Origin: a bacterium
Lineage (GTDB): Bacteria; Eremiobacterota; Eremiobacteria; Baltobacterales; Baltobacteraceae
DNA: 12,028 nt
Assembly: GCA_021781095.1 (NCBI GenBank)
Contig: JAJXXM010000073.1
Location: 1-12,028, forward strand
Reading direction: 5' to 3'
The stretch's first letter is position 1. The number at the start of each line of letters is the position of its first letter. The notes under the pieces were generated by a model, which was not told where the DNA came from, did no database searches, and saw only the letters and a list, made by a program, of their open reading frames with translations. Below, in pieces: positions 7,038 through 12,028 of the stretch. Position numbers and translations under genes: made by a program.

Positions 7038-8385
7038 CCGCCGCACGCACTGCTTCGTAGGCGCGCCGCCGTTCGGGTGCGGCATCTGACGGCGGTTCGA
7101 AGAGATTCATCGTGGCATTCGCTTCGAAGAGCACGATGGTGCCGTCGGCATCGATCGTGAAATCGATACCGCCATAGTCGAGCCCCAGCATGCGACGAAC
7201 CCGCTCGAGCACCGCGACGCCGCGTTCGCCGAGCGTTGCCTGCATGTCGGCGAGGAAGGCGAGTTCCTCGCGATCCTCCGTTCGTTCTCCCGAGAAATAG
7301 TGGACTTTCCAGTGTTGGGATCGTGCGAGATGGATCGGATAGAGCCGGTCGCCGACAACGAGCACGCGGTATTTACGGAACAACCCGTCGGCGGAGCGGG
7401 TGTCGAGATACTCGATGGCGAGAATCCGGTCGCCGGGCAGCGCGCCGAGTGCCGCGGGAAGATCTTCGCGGCGTTCGACCCGCTCGAAAAACTCGCCGGT
7501 GTGGAATCCCGGAGATCGCAGCAGGACCGGAAAGGCGAACGGTGCCGCCGCCGCGCGTTCTTTACTCATCTCCACCGTGCGCGGTGCGCGCAGCCCCGGA
7601 ATCTTCGCCATGCGCGCGGCGTTGCGCTCGCGCGAACTCTCGCCGACCGCATCGGGATGATTGAAAACGCGCTCTTGACGCGTTTGGAGAAAGCGTCGGG
7701 CGCCGGCGAGCGCCGCGCCGCAGCGCTCGGCATCGCCGATCGCATTGAAGATCGCCGGATACGGGCCGATCTGCATCTGCGGGTCGTAAAATTCGGCGAC
7801 GAGGACGTCGCAGGCATAACGCTTGGCGTCGACGATGCGCTCGGTATCGACGTTTCCGCCGAGGGCGGAGAGCAGCAGGAGCAGCGGCGTTCGCGGCGCG
7901 CTCCCGCGCGCGGGTGCGCGGCGGATCGGCTCCGCTCCGAACCCGAGGCGCGCGTGCTCGTGCGCGCGCTCCCACGCTCCGTTGCGTGCGTGGAGCAGTG
8001 CGAGCCCTTGGTGTGCGTCGATCGATCGCGCATCGATGGCGAGTGCGGCCTCGTAGTGTTCGCGCGCTGCGGCAGCGTCGCCCTCGTCGAGCAGCGCGGC
8101 GGCAAGGTTCGTGCGCGCACGCCGATCCTGCGGATGCGATGCGACCGCTTGTGCGTATGCGAGCCGTCCGGCTCGCTTGAAACCGCTATAGGTGAGTAAG
8201 GTCCCGAGGTTCGTCAGGGCGCCGATATGCGTCGGGTCGGCGGCGAGGATCGCAAGGTAGGCATCGCGGGCCGCCGCGCCGTCGCCGGCGGCTTCCAACG
8301 CGCAGGCATCGTGAAATGCTCGATCCACCGCGCGTTCTTCGAGGGGCGGCGTTGCTTCGCCCGCGCGAGGATGCCGGTGAAACAT
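6997..8385 (-). CDS. TPR domain fused to an ATP-grasp ligase-like domain
   Basis: The product is 462 aa from ATG 8385. Residues about 22-155 are tetratricopeptide repeats, seen as helical pairs with ADPTHIGALTNLGTLL and the repeated A-x-x-x-Y-x-x-A-L pattern. Residues about 190-455 resemble an ATP-grasp enzyme: a pre-ATP region with FNAIGDAERC and FNHPDAVGESSRERN, a lysine/arginine-bearing strand FPVLLRSPG (285-293), EYLDTRSADGLFRKYRVLVV (325-344), and the metal-binding end GIDFTIDADGTIVLFEANAT (406-425). ATP-grasp enzymes join a carboxylate to an amine or thiol; the substrate here is unknown. The open frame extends upstream to 8769, but that part is antisense to another gene and has no protein character. 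No SD precedes ATG 8385, which suggests leaderless initiation. Confidence 0.82.
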   Translation of the reverse strand: MFHRHPRAGEATPPLEERAVDRAFHDACALEAAGDGAAARDAYLAILAADPTHIGALTNLGTLLTYSGFKRAGRLAYAQAVASHPQDRRARTNLAAALLDEGDAAAAREHYEAALAIDARSIDAHQGLALLHARNGAWERAHEHARLGFGAEPIRRAPARGSAPRTPLLLLLSALGGNVDTERIVDAKRYACDVLVAEFYDPQMQIGPYPAIFNAIGDAERCGAALAGARRFLQTRQERVFNHPDAVGESSRERNAARMAKIPGLRAPRTVEMSKERAAAAPFAFPVLLRSPGFHTGEFFERVERREDLPAALGALPGDRILAIEYLDTRSADGLFRKYRVLVVGDRLYPIHLARSQHWKVHYFSGERTEDREELAFLADMQATLGERGVAVLERVRRMLGLDYGGIDFTIDADGTIVLFEANATMNLFEPPSDAAPERRRAYEAVRAAVSALLAAPRDGTP

Positions 8386-8394
8386 CGGCCGACG

Positions 8395-8400
8395 ATTATG
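8395..8400 (-). promoter_or_regulatory. -10-like CATAAT for the ATP-grasp gene
   Basis: On the minus strand CATAAT (5 of 6 to TATAAT) ends nine bases before ATG 8385, with no SD between. This fits a leaderless or nearly leaderless transcript. No convincing -35 was seen. It lies one base from the opposite-strand -10 element. Confidence 0.4.
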
Positions 8401-8407
8401 GTAGGAT
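8399..8407 (+). promoter_or_regulatory. Extended -10 element TGGTAGGAT for the secreted protein gene
   Basis: TG-N-TAGGAT ends five bases before ATG 8413, with no SD between, so transcription should begin at or within a base or two of the start codon. The -35 region is poor, which extended -10 promoters tolerate. The TG overlaps the minus-strand CATAAT element. Confidence 0.45.
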
Positions 8408-8412
8408 GAGCC

Positions 8413-8841
8413 ATGAATTTTCCGATTGTAGGGCGTGCCCTGATCGCCGCGCTGATCGCGTTTCCGGCCGGCGCTCGCGCCGCGAGCCCAGCTCCCGTCG
8501 CTACCGCGATGCCGACGCCCGCGCCGACCGCGCTCTCCCCGAAGCAGCTCGCCTTCGCCCGCTCGCTCTTCACGAACCTGCAAGCGGGCAAGATCGAGAG
8601 CGCGCTCTTCGACGCTCGTATGAATGAGTTGCTGAAGCCGACCGTCCTGTCGGGCCTGGCGAAGAAGCTTGAAACGTTGGGGAGCCCAACGGCGATTCTC
8701 GATGCCGGCGACCATACGACACCGAGCTATCGCGTCACCGATTATCTGCTGCGCTTTAGCGCCGGACATTCGCTGATCATGCGAGTCGCGATCGATACGA
8801 AGGGGAAGATCGCGGGGCTCTTTTTCCCGAACGGCCTCTAA
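8413..8841 (+). CDS. Secreted small protein homologous to the C-terminal module of the next gene
   Basis: The product is 142 aa with a Sec signal peptide (cleavage likely after ARA, residue 23) and an Ala/Pro/Thr linker (24-41). A single domain follows (about 43-140). It matches the C-terminal module of the downstream beta-lactamase-family protein: GK 59-60, Met70, PT 76-77, LG 89-90, YR 106-107, DYL 110-112, FSxGH 115-119 and GxxAG 131-135. Size and pattern suggest a small alpha/beta accessory domain (DUF3887/NTF2-like is a guess). It has no catalytic motif and may be a binding or chaperone-like partner of its neighbour. It ends one base before the next start. Confidence 0.75.
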   Translation: MNFPIVGRALIAALIAFPAGARAASPAPVATAMPTPAPTALSPKQLAFARSLFTNLQAGKIESALFDARMNELLKPTVLSGLAKKLETLGSPTAILDAGDHTTPSYRVTDYLLRFSAGHSLIMRVAIDTKGKIAGLFFPNGL

Positions 8842-8842
8842 C

Positions 8843-10222
8843 GTGCATCGCCTTGCAGCGGCGCTCGTCGCGGCGGCACTTGTGCCGCTCGCGCCCTCGT
8901 TGCGGCAGCTCCAACCGCGCGCTCAGGCGCCCGGCTTCGCCGTTGCGGTTCTGCAGAACGGAAGGATCGTCGAGCGCTTCGCCGCGGGCGAGGCCGATCT
9001 CGCGCGTCGGCAGCCGGTGACGTCGCAGACGATCTTCCACATCGGCTCGATAACGAAAACGTTTACCGCGACCGCGGTGATGCAACTCGTGCAAGCGGGG
9101 AAGATCGACCTGCACGCCTCGGTAACGCGCTATTTGCCGCAGTTCGTCGGGTGGAAGAAGGTGACCATCGCCGAGTTGCTGATGCACCGGAGCGGCATTC
9201 CGAACTATCTCGATGCGGCGCTCGCGCAGGGGCGGGTCGCGCAACCGACGACGCCGCAGGCAATTCTTGCAGCGATGGCGGCGAAGCCGCTCGATTTTTC
9301 GCCGGGAGCGCACTTCGAATACAGCAATACGAACTACGTCGCGCTCGGACTCATCGTCGCTCGCCTTTCTGGAGAGTCGCTTGCCGCCTACGAACGTCGT
9401 GCGATTTTTATCCCGGCGAACATGCATGCAACCTTCGTCGGCAACGCGCCCGCGGGGCGCCCGCTCGCGTTGGGGTACAAAACGCGGGACGGCGCGACCG
9501 TCGCGAACCCGGGAGATGCGAGCTGGTATTACGCGTGCGGCGATATCCTCTCCACCGTCGGCGATCTGGCGCGCTTCGATCGCGCGTTGATGGACGGAAG
9601 GCTGCTCGCACCCGCGACCTTCGCGGAGATGGCGAAGGTCGCGCGCCCGGCAAGCGGGTTTGGAAATGCGCGGTACGGATACGGTGTGACGACCTTTGCG
9701 TTCGGCAATCGCACGCTGGTCGGACACCACGGCGGGCTTCCCGGATTCGAGGGCGATAACGAGATGATCCCGCGCGACGGCTTCGCCGTCGTCGCGCTCG
9801 GCAACGCCTTCGATTTCGCAACCTCGGGACCCGATAATCTCGTCTTCGAGCATTATTATCCCAAAGAGTTTGCCGCGCTCGTCGTCGCCGCACACGATGC
9901 GTCGGAAAAGGCGATTCCCGACCCGAACCCCGCGCTCACACGTCGCTTTGCGGCGTTCCTGCGCGGATTACTCGCCGGAAAGCAGAGCGACGCGCATCTC
10001 ACCCCGCAGATGGCCGGCGCCTTGACGCCGACCGCGATCGCGCAGATCGACGCGCAGGTCTTCACTCGCCTCGGCGCGCTCCGCCGTCTGACGTTCCGCG
10101 ACCGCGCAGTCATCGACGGATATCGTGCCTACGATTATCTCGCGTCCTTCTCCAACGGACACCTGGACCTGCGCTTTACGCTCGATAGGAACGGCGCGCT
10201 CGCCGGGTTTACGAAGCAGTAG
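8843..10222 (+). CDS. Secreted serine hydrolase, class C beta-lactamase/PBP family, with C-terminal accessory module
   Basis: The product is 459 aa from GTG 8843, one base after the preceding stop. A signal peptide (about 1-29) is followed by the penicillin-binding fold (about 30-345). Active site motifs are Ser69-Ile-Thr-Lys72, Tyr160-Ser-Asn162 and His295-His-Gly297 in GHHGGLPG. All are intact, so an acyl-serine hydrolase (D-aminopeptidase, esterase or peptidase) is expected outside the cytoplasm. The HHG third motif is the form usual in esterase/peptidase-type members rather than the KTG of true AmpC enzymes, so resistance cannot be assumed. The C-terminal module (about 366-459) is homologous to the upstream small protein. 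Both genes are probably cotranscribed from the promoter before 8413. Confidence 0.9.
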   Translation: MHRLAAALVAAALVPLAPSLRQLQPRAQAPGFAVAVLQNGRIVERFAAGEADLARRQPVTSQTIFHIGSITKTFTATAVMQLVQAGKIDLHASVTRYLPQFVGWKKVTIAELLMHRSGIPNYLDAALAQGRVAQPTTPQAILAAMAAKPLDFSPGAHFEYSNTNYVALGLIVARLSGESLAAYERRAIFIPANMHATFVGNAPAGRPLALGYKTRDGATVANPGDASWYYACGDILSTVGDLARFDRALMDGRLLAPATFAEMAKVARPASGFGNARYGYGVTTFAFGNRTLVGHHGGLPGFEGDNEMIPRDGFAVVALGNAFDFATSGPDNLVFEHYYPKEFAALVVAAHDASEKAIPDPNPALTRRFAAFLRGLLAGKQSDAHLTPQMAGALTPTAIAQIDAQVFTRLGALRRLTFRDRAVIDGYRAYDYLASFSNGHLDLRFTLDRNGALAGFTKQ

Positions 10223-10252
10223 GGGCACCTATTGGGGGCACGCCAAGGGGGG
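10222..10252 (+). promoter_or_regulatory. Three phased G-tracts upstream of a promoter
   Basis: G-runs of 4, 5 and 6 lie at 10222-10225, 10234-10238 and 10247-10252. Their starts are 12 and 13 bp apart, and the first two are followed by the same CAC (GGGGCAC). They run directly into the -35 hexamer of the next promoter. A tandem activator or repressor site is possible; no known operator was recognised. Confidence 0.3.
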
Positions 10253-10280
10253 TGACACCTGCTTGCTTTGGTGGTATGAT
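10252..10280 (+). promoter_or_regulatory. Promoter GTGACA-N17-TATGAT
   Basis: The -35 is GTGACA (10252-10257, 5 of 6), the spacer 17 bp, and the -10 TATGAT (10275-10280, 5 of 6). Transcription should start near 10287. A normal leader of about 27 nt then precedes ATG 10314. Confidence 0.65.
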
Positions 10281-10303
10281 GCGCGGTGAAAGATTTGCCA
10301 AAA

Positions 10304-10308
10304 AGGAG
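10304..10308 (+). promoter_or_regulatory. Shine-Dalgarno AGGAG
   Basis: AGGAG lies five bases before ATG 10314 and decides that start over the in-frame GTG at 10308, which overlaps the site itself. Confidence 0.7.
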
Positions 10309-10313
10309 TGCGT

Positions 10314-10802
10314 ATGCGAGTACTTGATTTGGTCGATCGCGGTAAGGTGCGTGCGTTTTTCCTCGCGCTTTTTCTGGTATTCGAATGCGTGACGTTTACG
10401 GTTCCGGCGCGAGCCCAGAACGAGTATTCGGGGGCGGTCACGGTAAAATCACTATCGTGGCACTGGGTTCGGTACTCGCGTCGCGTTTGCAATCTTCCTC
10501 GCGGCTGTCCGTGGAGTTGGAACTGGTCGACCGAGTACTCATACACGTGTTATAACCTGCTTCGCGGTGCCAATGGGTATTTTATCCTTCTGGGGTCGAG
10601 TAGCTATAGTCCGAATAACTGCATTCTGCACACGAGTGGGACCTACAAAATCGCTCACGTCGGCGGGGGCATCATCGTGTACAGCAGCGTGATGAACCCC
10701 GACGGATCGAGTAACGATGTGGCGTATCAGTACGTCACCTGGGGCGAAGAGCCATATTCGAGTGCGACGTGCAGTTCGTTGGGCCTGAATTACTGCCCGT
10801 AA
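10314..10802 (+). CDS. Secreted Cys-rich protein, unknown function
   Basis: The product is 162 aa with a Sec signal peptide (hydrophobic about 14-30, cleavage likely after PARA, residue 34). The mature part has six cysteines (C59, C65, C79, C103, C153, C161), enough for three disulfides. It is unusually rich in Trp, Tyr, Ser and Asn, for example CPWSWNWS (65-72), and reads as a small beta-rich extracellular domain. No family was recognised. By eye its base composition is clearly lower in GC and its codon use less biased than the neighbours, which hints at recent acquisition or weak expression selection. It has its own promoter and SD, and no partner gene in the same transcript. Confidence 0.72.
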   Translation: MRVLDLVDRGKVRAFFLALFLVFECVTFTVPARAQNEYSGAVTVKSLSWHWVRYSRRVCNLPRGCPWSWNWSTEYSYTCYNLLRGANGYFILLGSSSYSPNNCILHTSGTYKIAHVGGGIIVYSSVMNPDGSSNDVAYQYVTWGEEPYSSATCSSLGLNYCP

Positions 10803-10818
10803 GGCGCACGCTCGCCTT
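10801..10818 (+). terminator. Hairpin at the stop codon of the Cys-rich gene, no U-tract
   Basis: AAGGCG (10801-10806), a 6-nt loop and CGCCTT (10813-10818) form a perfect 6-bp stem overlapping the TAA stop. No T-run follows, so an intrinsic terminator is uncertain; it may protect a 3' end. The next promoter starts five bases downstream. Confidence 0.3.
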
Positions 10819-10822
10819 GCCG

Positions 10823-10851
10823 TTGACAACCCGGCTGCGGCCCTGTAGCAT
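10823..10851 (+). promoter_or_regulatory. Promoter TTGACA-N17-TAGCAT of the aroF leader
   Basis: A perfect -35 TTGACA (10823-10828), 17-bp spacer and TAGCAT -10 (10846-10851, 4 of 6 to TATAAT) are present. Expected transcription start is about 10857-10859, only 2-4 bases before the leader peptide ATG at 10861. Confidence 0.78.
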
Positions 10852-10860
10852 ACGCAGCAC

Positions 10861-10926
10861 ATGATGACGCATCGCACGTTCGCGTGGTGGTGGCAACTCT
10901 CCGGAGCGCATTCGCCGGTGAGGTAG
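10861..10926 (+). CDS. Tryptophan-rich attenuation leader peptide
   Basis: This 21-codon ORF opens ATG ATG and ends in TAG at 10924. Codons 9-11 are three consecutive TGG (10885-10893), giving MMTHRTFAWWWQLSG as its first 15 residues. It lies between a strong promoter and a terminator that precedes a DAHP synthase, the arrangement of trpL-type leaders. The peptide is expected to have no function beyond ribosome stalling when charged tRNA-Trp is scarce. There is no SD, and the predicted transcript start is almost at the ATG, so initiation is probably leaderless. Confidence 0.85.
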   Translation: MMTHRTFAWWWQLSGAHSPVR

Positions 10927-10978
10927 GTCGTCGTCGCTCCCGAAAGGGATCGTTCGTAGAGACCGTCCGTAGCACCGG
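10897..10978 (+). promoter_or_regulatory. Trp attenuator: alternative RNA pairings
   Basis: Pairing 1:2 joins CTCTCCGG (10897-10904) with CCGGTGAG (10915-10922), seven pairs around one mismatch. Pairing 2:3 joins CCGGTG (10915-10920) with CACCGG (10973-10978), helped by GGTC (10926-10929) with GACC (10961-10964). A GAAA tetraloop hairpin (TCCC/GGGA, 10938-10949) sits inside. The 2:3 pairing uses the loop and 3' arm of the terminator, so the two cannot coexist. A ribosome stalled on the Trp codons would cover strand 1 and free strand 2 for antitermination. One that reaches the stop at 10924 would cover strand 2 and let the terminator form. Pairings were found by eye without energy calculation. 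Confidence 0.65.
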
Positions 10979-10989
10979 ACGGTTTTTTT
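10962..10989 (+). terminator. Intrinsic terminator (attenuator) before aroF
   Basis: ACCGTCCG (10962-10969), loop TAGCAC and CGGACGGT (10976-10983) form a perfect 8-bp GC-rich stem followed by seven T's (10983-10989). It lies between the leader peptide and the DAHP synthase, with no gene ending nearby, so it can only act on the downstream gene's own transcript. Confidence 0.9.
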
Positions 10990-11020
10990 GTTTGTATCGA
11001 GTCGCGGCGCCGGAGCGCCA

Positions 11021-11025
11021 AGGAG
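11021..11025 (+). promoter_or_regulatory. Shine-Dalgarno AGGAG for aroF
   Basis: AGGAG ends eight bases before GTG 11034. It fixes the start after the terminator rather than at upstream in-frame GTGs such as 10884, which lies inside the leader peptide. Confidence 0.75.
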
Positions 11026-11033
11026 AAGAAGTC

Positions 11034-11852
11034 GTGTATCCTCTCGCAGCATTCAATGGGCAACGCAGCGTCGTCGAGGTCGGCGGGGTGCGCTTCGGCG
11101 ACGGCGGCTTCGTCGCGATCGGCGGGCCGTGCGCGGTGGAGAGCGAGGAGCAGATCGAGCGCTCCGCCATGCTGCTTGCGGCGGGCGGCGCGGCAATGCT
11201 TCGCGGGGGTGCCTACAAACCGCGCACCTCGCCGTACAGCTTCCAAGGACTGGGCGACGAGGGGGTGCTCCTGATCGAACGGGCTGCGGCTCGCCACGCC
11301 CTGCCGACCGTCGTTGAAGTCCTCGCGGTCGAGGACGTACCATTCACCGCCGCGCGCGTCTCGATGCTGCAGATCGGTGCGCGGAACATGCAGAACGTCG
11401 CGCTGCTGCGTGCCGCGGCGCGGAGCGGGAGACCGATTCTCCTGAAGCGCGGCCCTGCGGCGACGCTCGACGAATTGCTCGCCGCCGCCGAATACATCTT
11501 GATGGAAGGGAACGCACGGGTCGTACTCTGCGAGCGCGGACTGCGCGGCTTCGACCGGCACACGAGGAACCTCTTCGATCTCGCGGGCGCACTCCGTTTG
11601 CGCGAATTGACCCACCTCCCGGTCATCGTCGATCCAAGCCACGCGACCGGGCGCCGCTCCCTGGTCGTGCCGATGGCGCTCGCGGCGGCCGCCGCCGGGC
11701 TCGACGGGGCGATTCTCGAGGTCCATCCGCAGCCCGATCGAGCGCTCTCCGACGCCGAGCAGGCGCTTGCGCCCGAGGAGTTCGCCGGCTTTACCCGCCG
11801 CCTCGCCGCGCTGCGCGAGGCCGTTAAGGAGCCGTTGCCTGCCGGCCGATAA
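11034..11852 (+). CDS. aroF: DAHP synthase (type I-beta, AroF/AroA(G)-like), core domain only
   Basis: This enzyme condenses PEP with erythrose 4-phosphate to DAHP, the first step to Phe, Tyr and Trp. The product is 272 aa from GTG 11034. Motifs are GPCAVES (31-37), RGGAYKPRTSPYSFQG (57-72), QIGARNMQN (113-121), LLKRG (136-140), CERGLRGFD (166-174), and DPSHATG with LEVH (200-231). Cys33, His203, Glu229 and Asp240 have the same spacing as the metal ligands Cys102, His272, Glu298 and Asp309 of the Thermotoga enzyme. No ferredoxin-like or chorismate mutase domain is attached, so feedback inhibition as in those fusions is not expected. Control appears to act on transcription through the upstream Trp attenuator. 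Confidence 0.96.
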   Translation: MYPLAAFNGQRSVVEVGGVRFGDGGFVAIGGPCAVESEEQIERSAMLLAAGGAAMLRGGAYKPRTSPYSFQGLGDEGVLLIERAAARHALPTVVEVLAVEDVPFTAARVSMLQIGARNMQNVALLRAAARSGRPILLKRGPAATLDELLAAAEYILMEGNARVVLCERGLRGFDRHTRNLFDLAGALRLRELTHLPVIVDPSHATGRRSLVVPMALAAAAAGLDGAILEVHPQPDRALSDAEQALAPEEFAGFTRRLAALREAVKEPLPAGR

Positions 11853-11873
11853 CCCGAACTGGAGTCTACTCGG

Positions 11874-11880
11874 AAGGAGG
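11874..11880 (+). promoter_or_regulatory. Strong Shine-Dalgarno AAGGAGG without a matching start codon
   Basis: AAGGAGG lies 22-28 bases after the aroF stop. The usual 5-10 nt window downstream has no ATG, GTG or TTG. The GTG at 11880 overlaps the site, and ATA 11890 is at ideal distance. AGGAG (11875-11879) can also pair with CTCCT in the CTCCACTCCT stretch downstream. Confidence 0.5.
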
Positions 11881-12028
11881 TGACAGAAAATAACAACTCC
11901 ACTCCTCGGCAGCGGCAGAGCCGCATCCACAGGTGCAATCAGTCTCCAAGCACTGCTTTCATCGCTCGATCTTTCACCGCTTCGCGTTGGCACCGATATA
12001 TTCGGTGGTTCCTTCTCGGCGGCGTTGG
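11880..12028 (+). CDS. Start of an unidentified gene, partial, start and frame uncertain
   Basis: Two frames are open to the window end. The frame from GTG 11880 gives an Arg- and Trp-rich peptide that looks unnatural. The frame from ATA 11890 gives a normal-looking sequence, LLGSGRAASTGAISLQALL followed by SSLDLSPLRVGTDIFGGSFS, but has a TGA just upstream and no standard start. Removing one A from AAAA (11887-11890) would join GTG 11880 to this frame. The GTDIFGGSFSAAL segment faintly resembles the nucleotide-binding GTGLIGGSFAAAL of prephenate dehydrogenases. That would suit an aroF neighbour but is weak evidence. Confidence 0.35.
   Translation, partial: MTENNNSTPRQRQSRIHRCNQSPSTAFIARSFTASRWHRYIRWFLLGGV

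Noticed and set aside
7300..8199. 299-codon plus-strand frame opposite the ATP-grasp gene
   Set aside because: The minus-strand product has TPR and ATP-grasp motifs. The plus-strand frame has none and no SD, and is an antisense shadow.
6997..8385. RiPP biosynthetic locus around the ATP-grasp gene
   Set aside because: No precursor-like short ORF, protease or exporter was found beside it.
8386..8769. 128-residue upstream extension of the ATP-grasp open frame
   Set aside because: It is antisense to the secreted protein gene, is Arg/Gly-rich without domain character, and a well-placed ATG with a -10-like element exists at 8385.
8843..10222. Beta-lactam resistance gene
   Set aside because: The SxxK/YxN/HxG fold is shared by many esterases and peptidases. 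The HHG motif and the extra C-terminal module do not support a true AmpC.
10222..10252. G-quadruplex
   Set aside because: Only three long G-runs are present with 8-nt loops, and no fourth run of similar length follows closely. Phased protein-binding sites are at least as likely.
10884..11033. GTG 10884 as the aroF start
   Set aside because: It would begin among the Trp codons and translate through the terminator. GTG 11034 has AGGAG at eight bases and gives a normal DAHP synthase N-terminus.
10539..11993. Long minus-strand open frame (484 codons) opposite the Cys-rich gene, Trp leader and aroF
   Set aside because: It runs antisense to genes with complete family motifs and reads as Arg-rich low-complexity sequence, the usual shadow of GC-rich coding.

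Overview
This is a high-GC bacterial chromosome segment. It holds a tight housekeeping and cell-envelope operon, a divergently transcribed pair of loci, and an aromatic amino acid gene behind a tryptophan-sensing leader. No phage, plasmid, IS or CRISPR features were seen. Several things hint at a high-GC lineage outside the well-studied groups, such as Candidatus Eremiobacterota (WPS-2) or a relative: def-fmt-rsmB run into an actinobacterial-style FhaA/FhaB/SEDS set, several starts look leaderless, and secreted proteins and lipoproteins are frequent. This placement is inference from gene content only.

Layout. 1-144: three 48-bp tandem repeats. 145-272: a hairpin-rich dispersed-type intergenic repeat. 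351-830: a small lipoprotein. 872-7037: eight co-directional genes (def, fmt, rsmB, FhaA-like, membrane FHA protein, FtsW/RodA-type SEDS glycosyltransferase, YibQ-like divergent polysaccharide deacetylase, lipoprotein cytochrome c). From fmt onward every junction overlaps by 4 or 8 nt. 8385-6997 (minus): a TPR plus ATP-grasp protein whose 3' end overlaps the cytochrome gene tail to tail. 8413-10222: a secreted small protein and a serine beta-lactamase-family protein sharing a homologous C-terminal module. 10314-10802: a secreted Cys-rich orphan of lower GC. 10823-11852: promoter, Trp-codon leader peptide, attenuator and a core-only DAHP synthase. 11853-12028: the start of an unidentified gene.

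How the genes work together. The long operon joins protein N-terminus maturation and ribosome modification (def, fmt, rsmB) to phosphopeptide reading and peptidoglycan polymerisation (two FHA proteins, SEDS enzyme, YibQ-like protein). It resembles the firmicute def-fmt-rsmB-phosphatase-kinase cluster merged with the mycobacterial fhaA-fhaB-rodA cluster, but without the kinase, phosphatase or class B PBP.

The clearest regulatory finding is upstream of the DAHP synthase. A TTGACA-N17-TAGCAT promoter precedes a 21-codon ORF with three consecutive Trp codons, mutually exclusive RNA pairings and a strong terminator with seven T's. This is textbook transcription attenuation, but placed on the first enzyme of the shikimate pathway, with a leader peptide that itself looks nearly leaderless.
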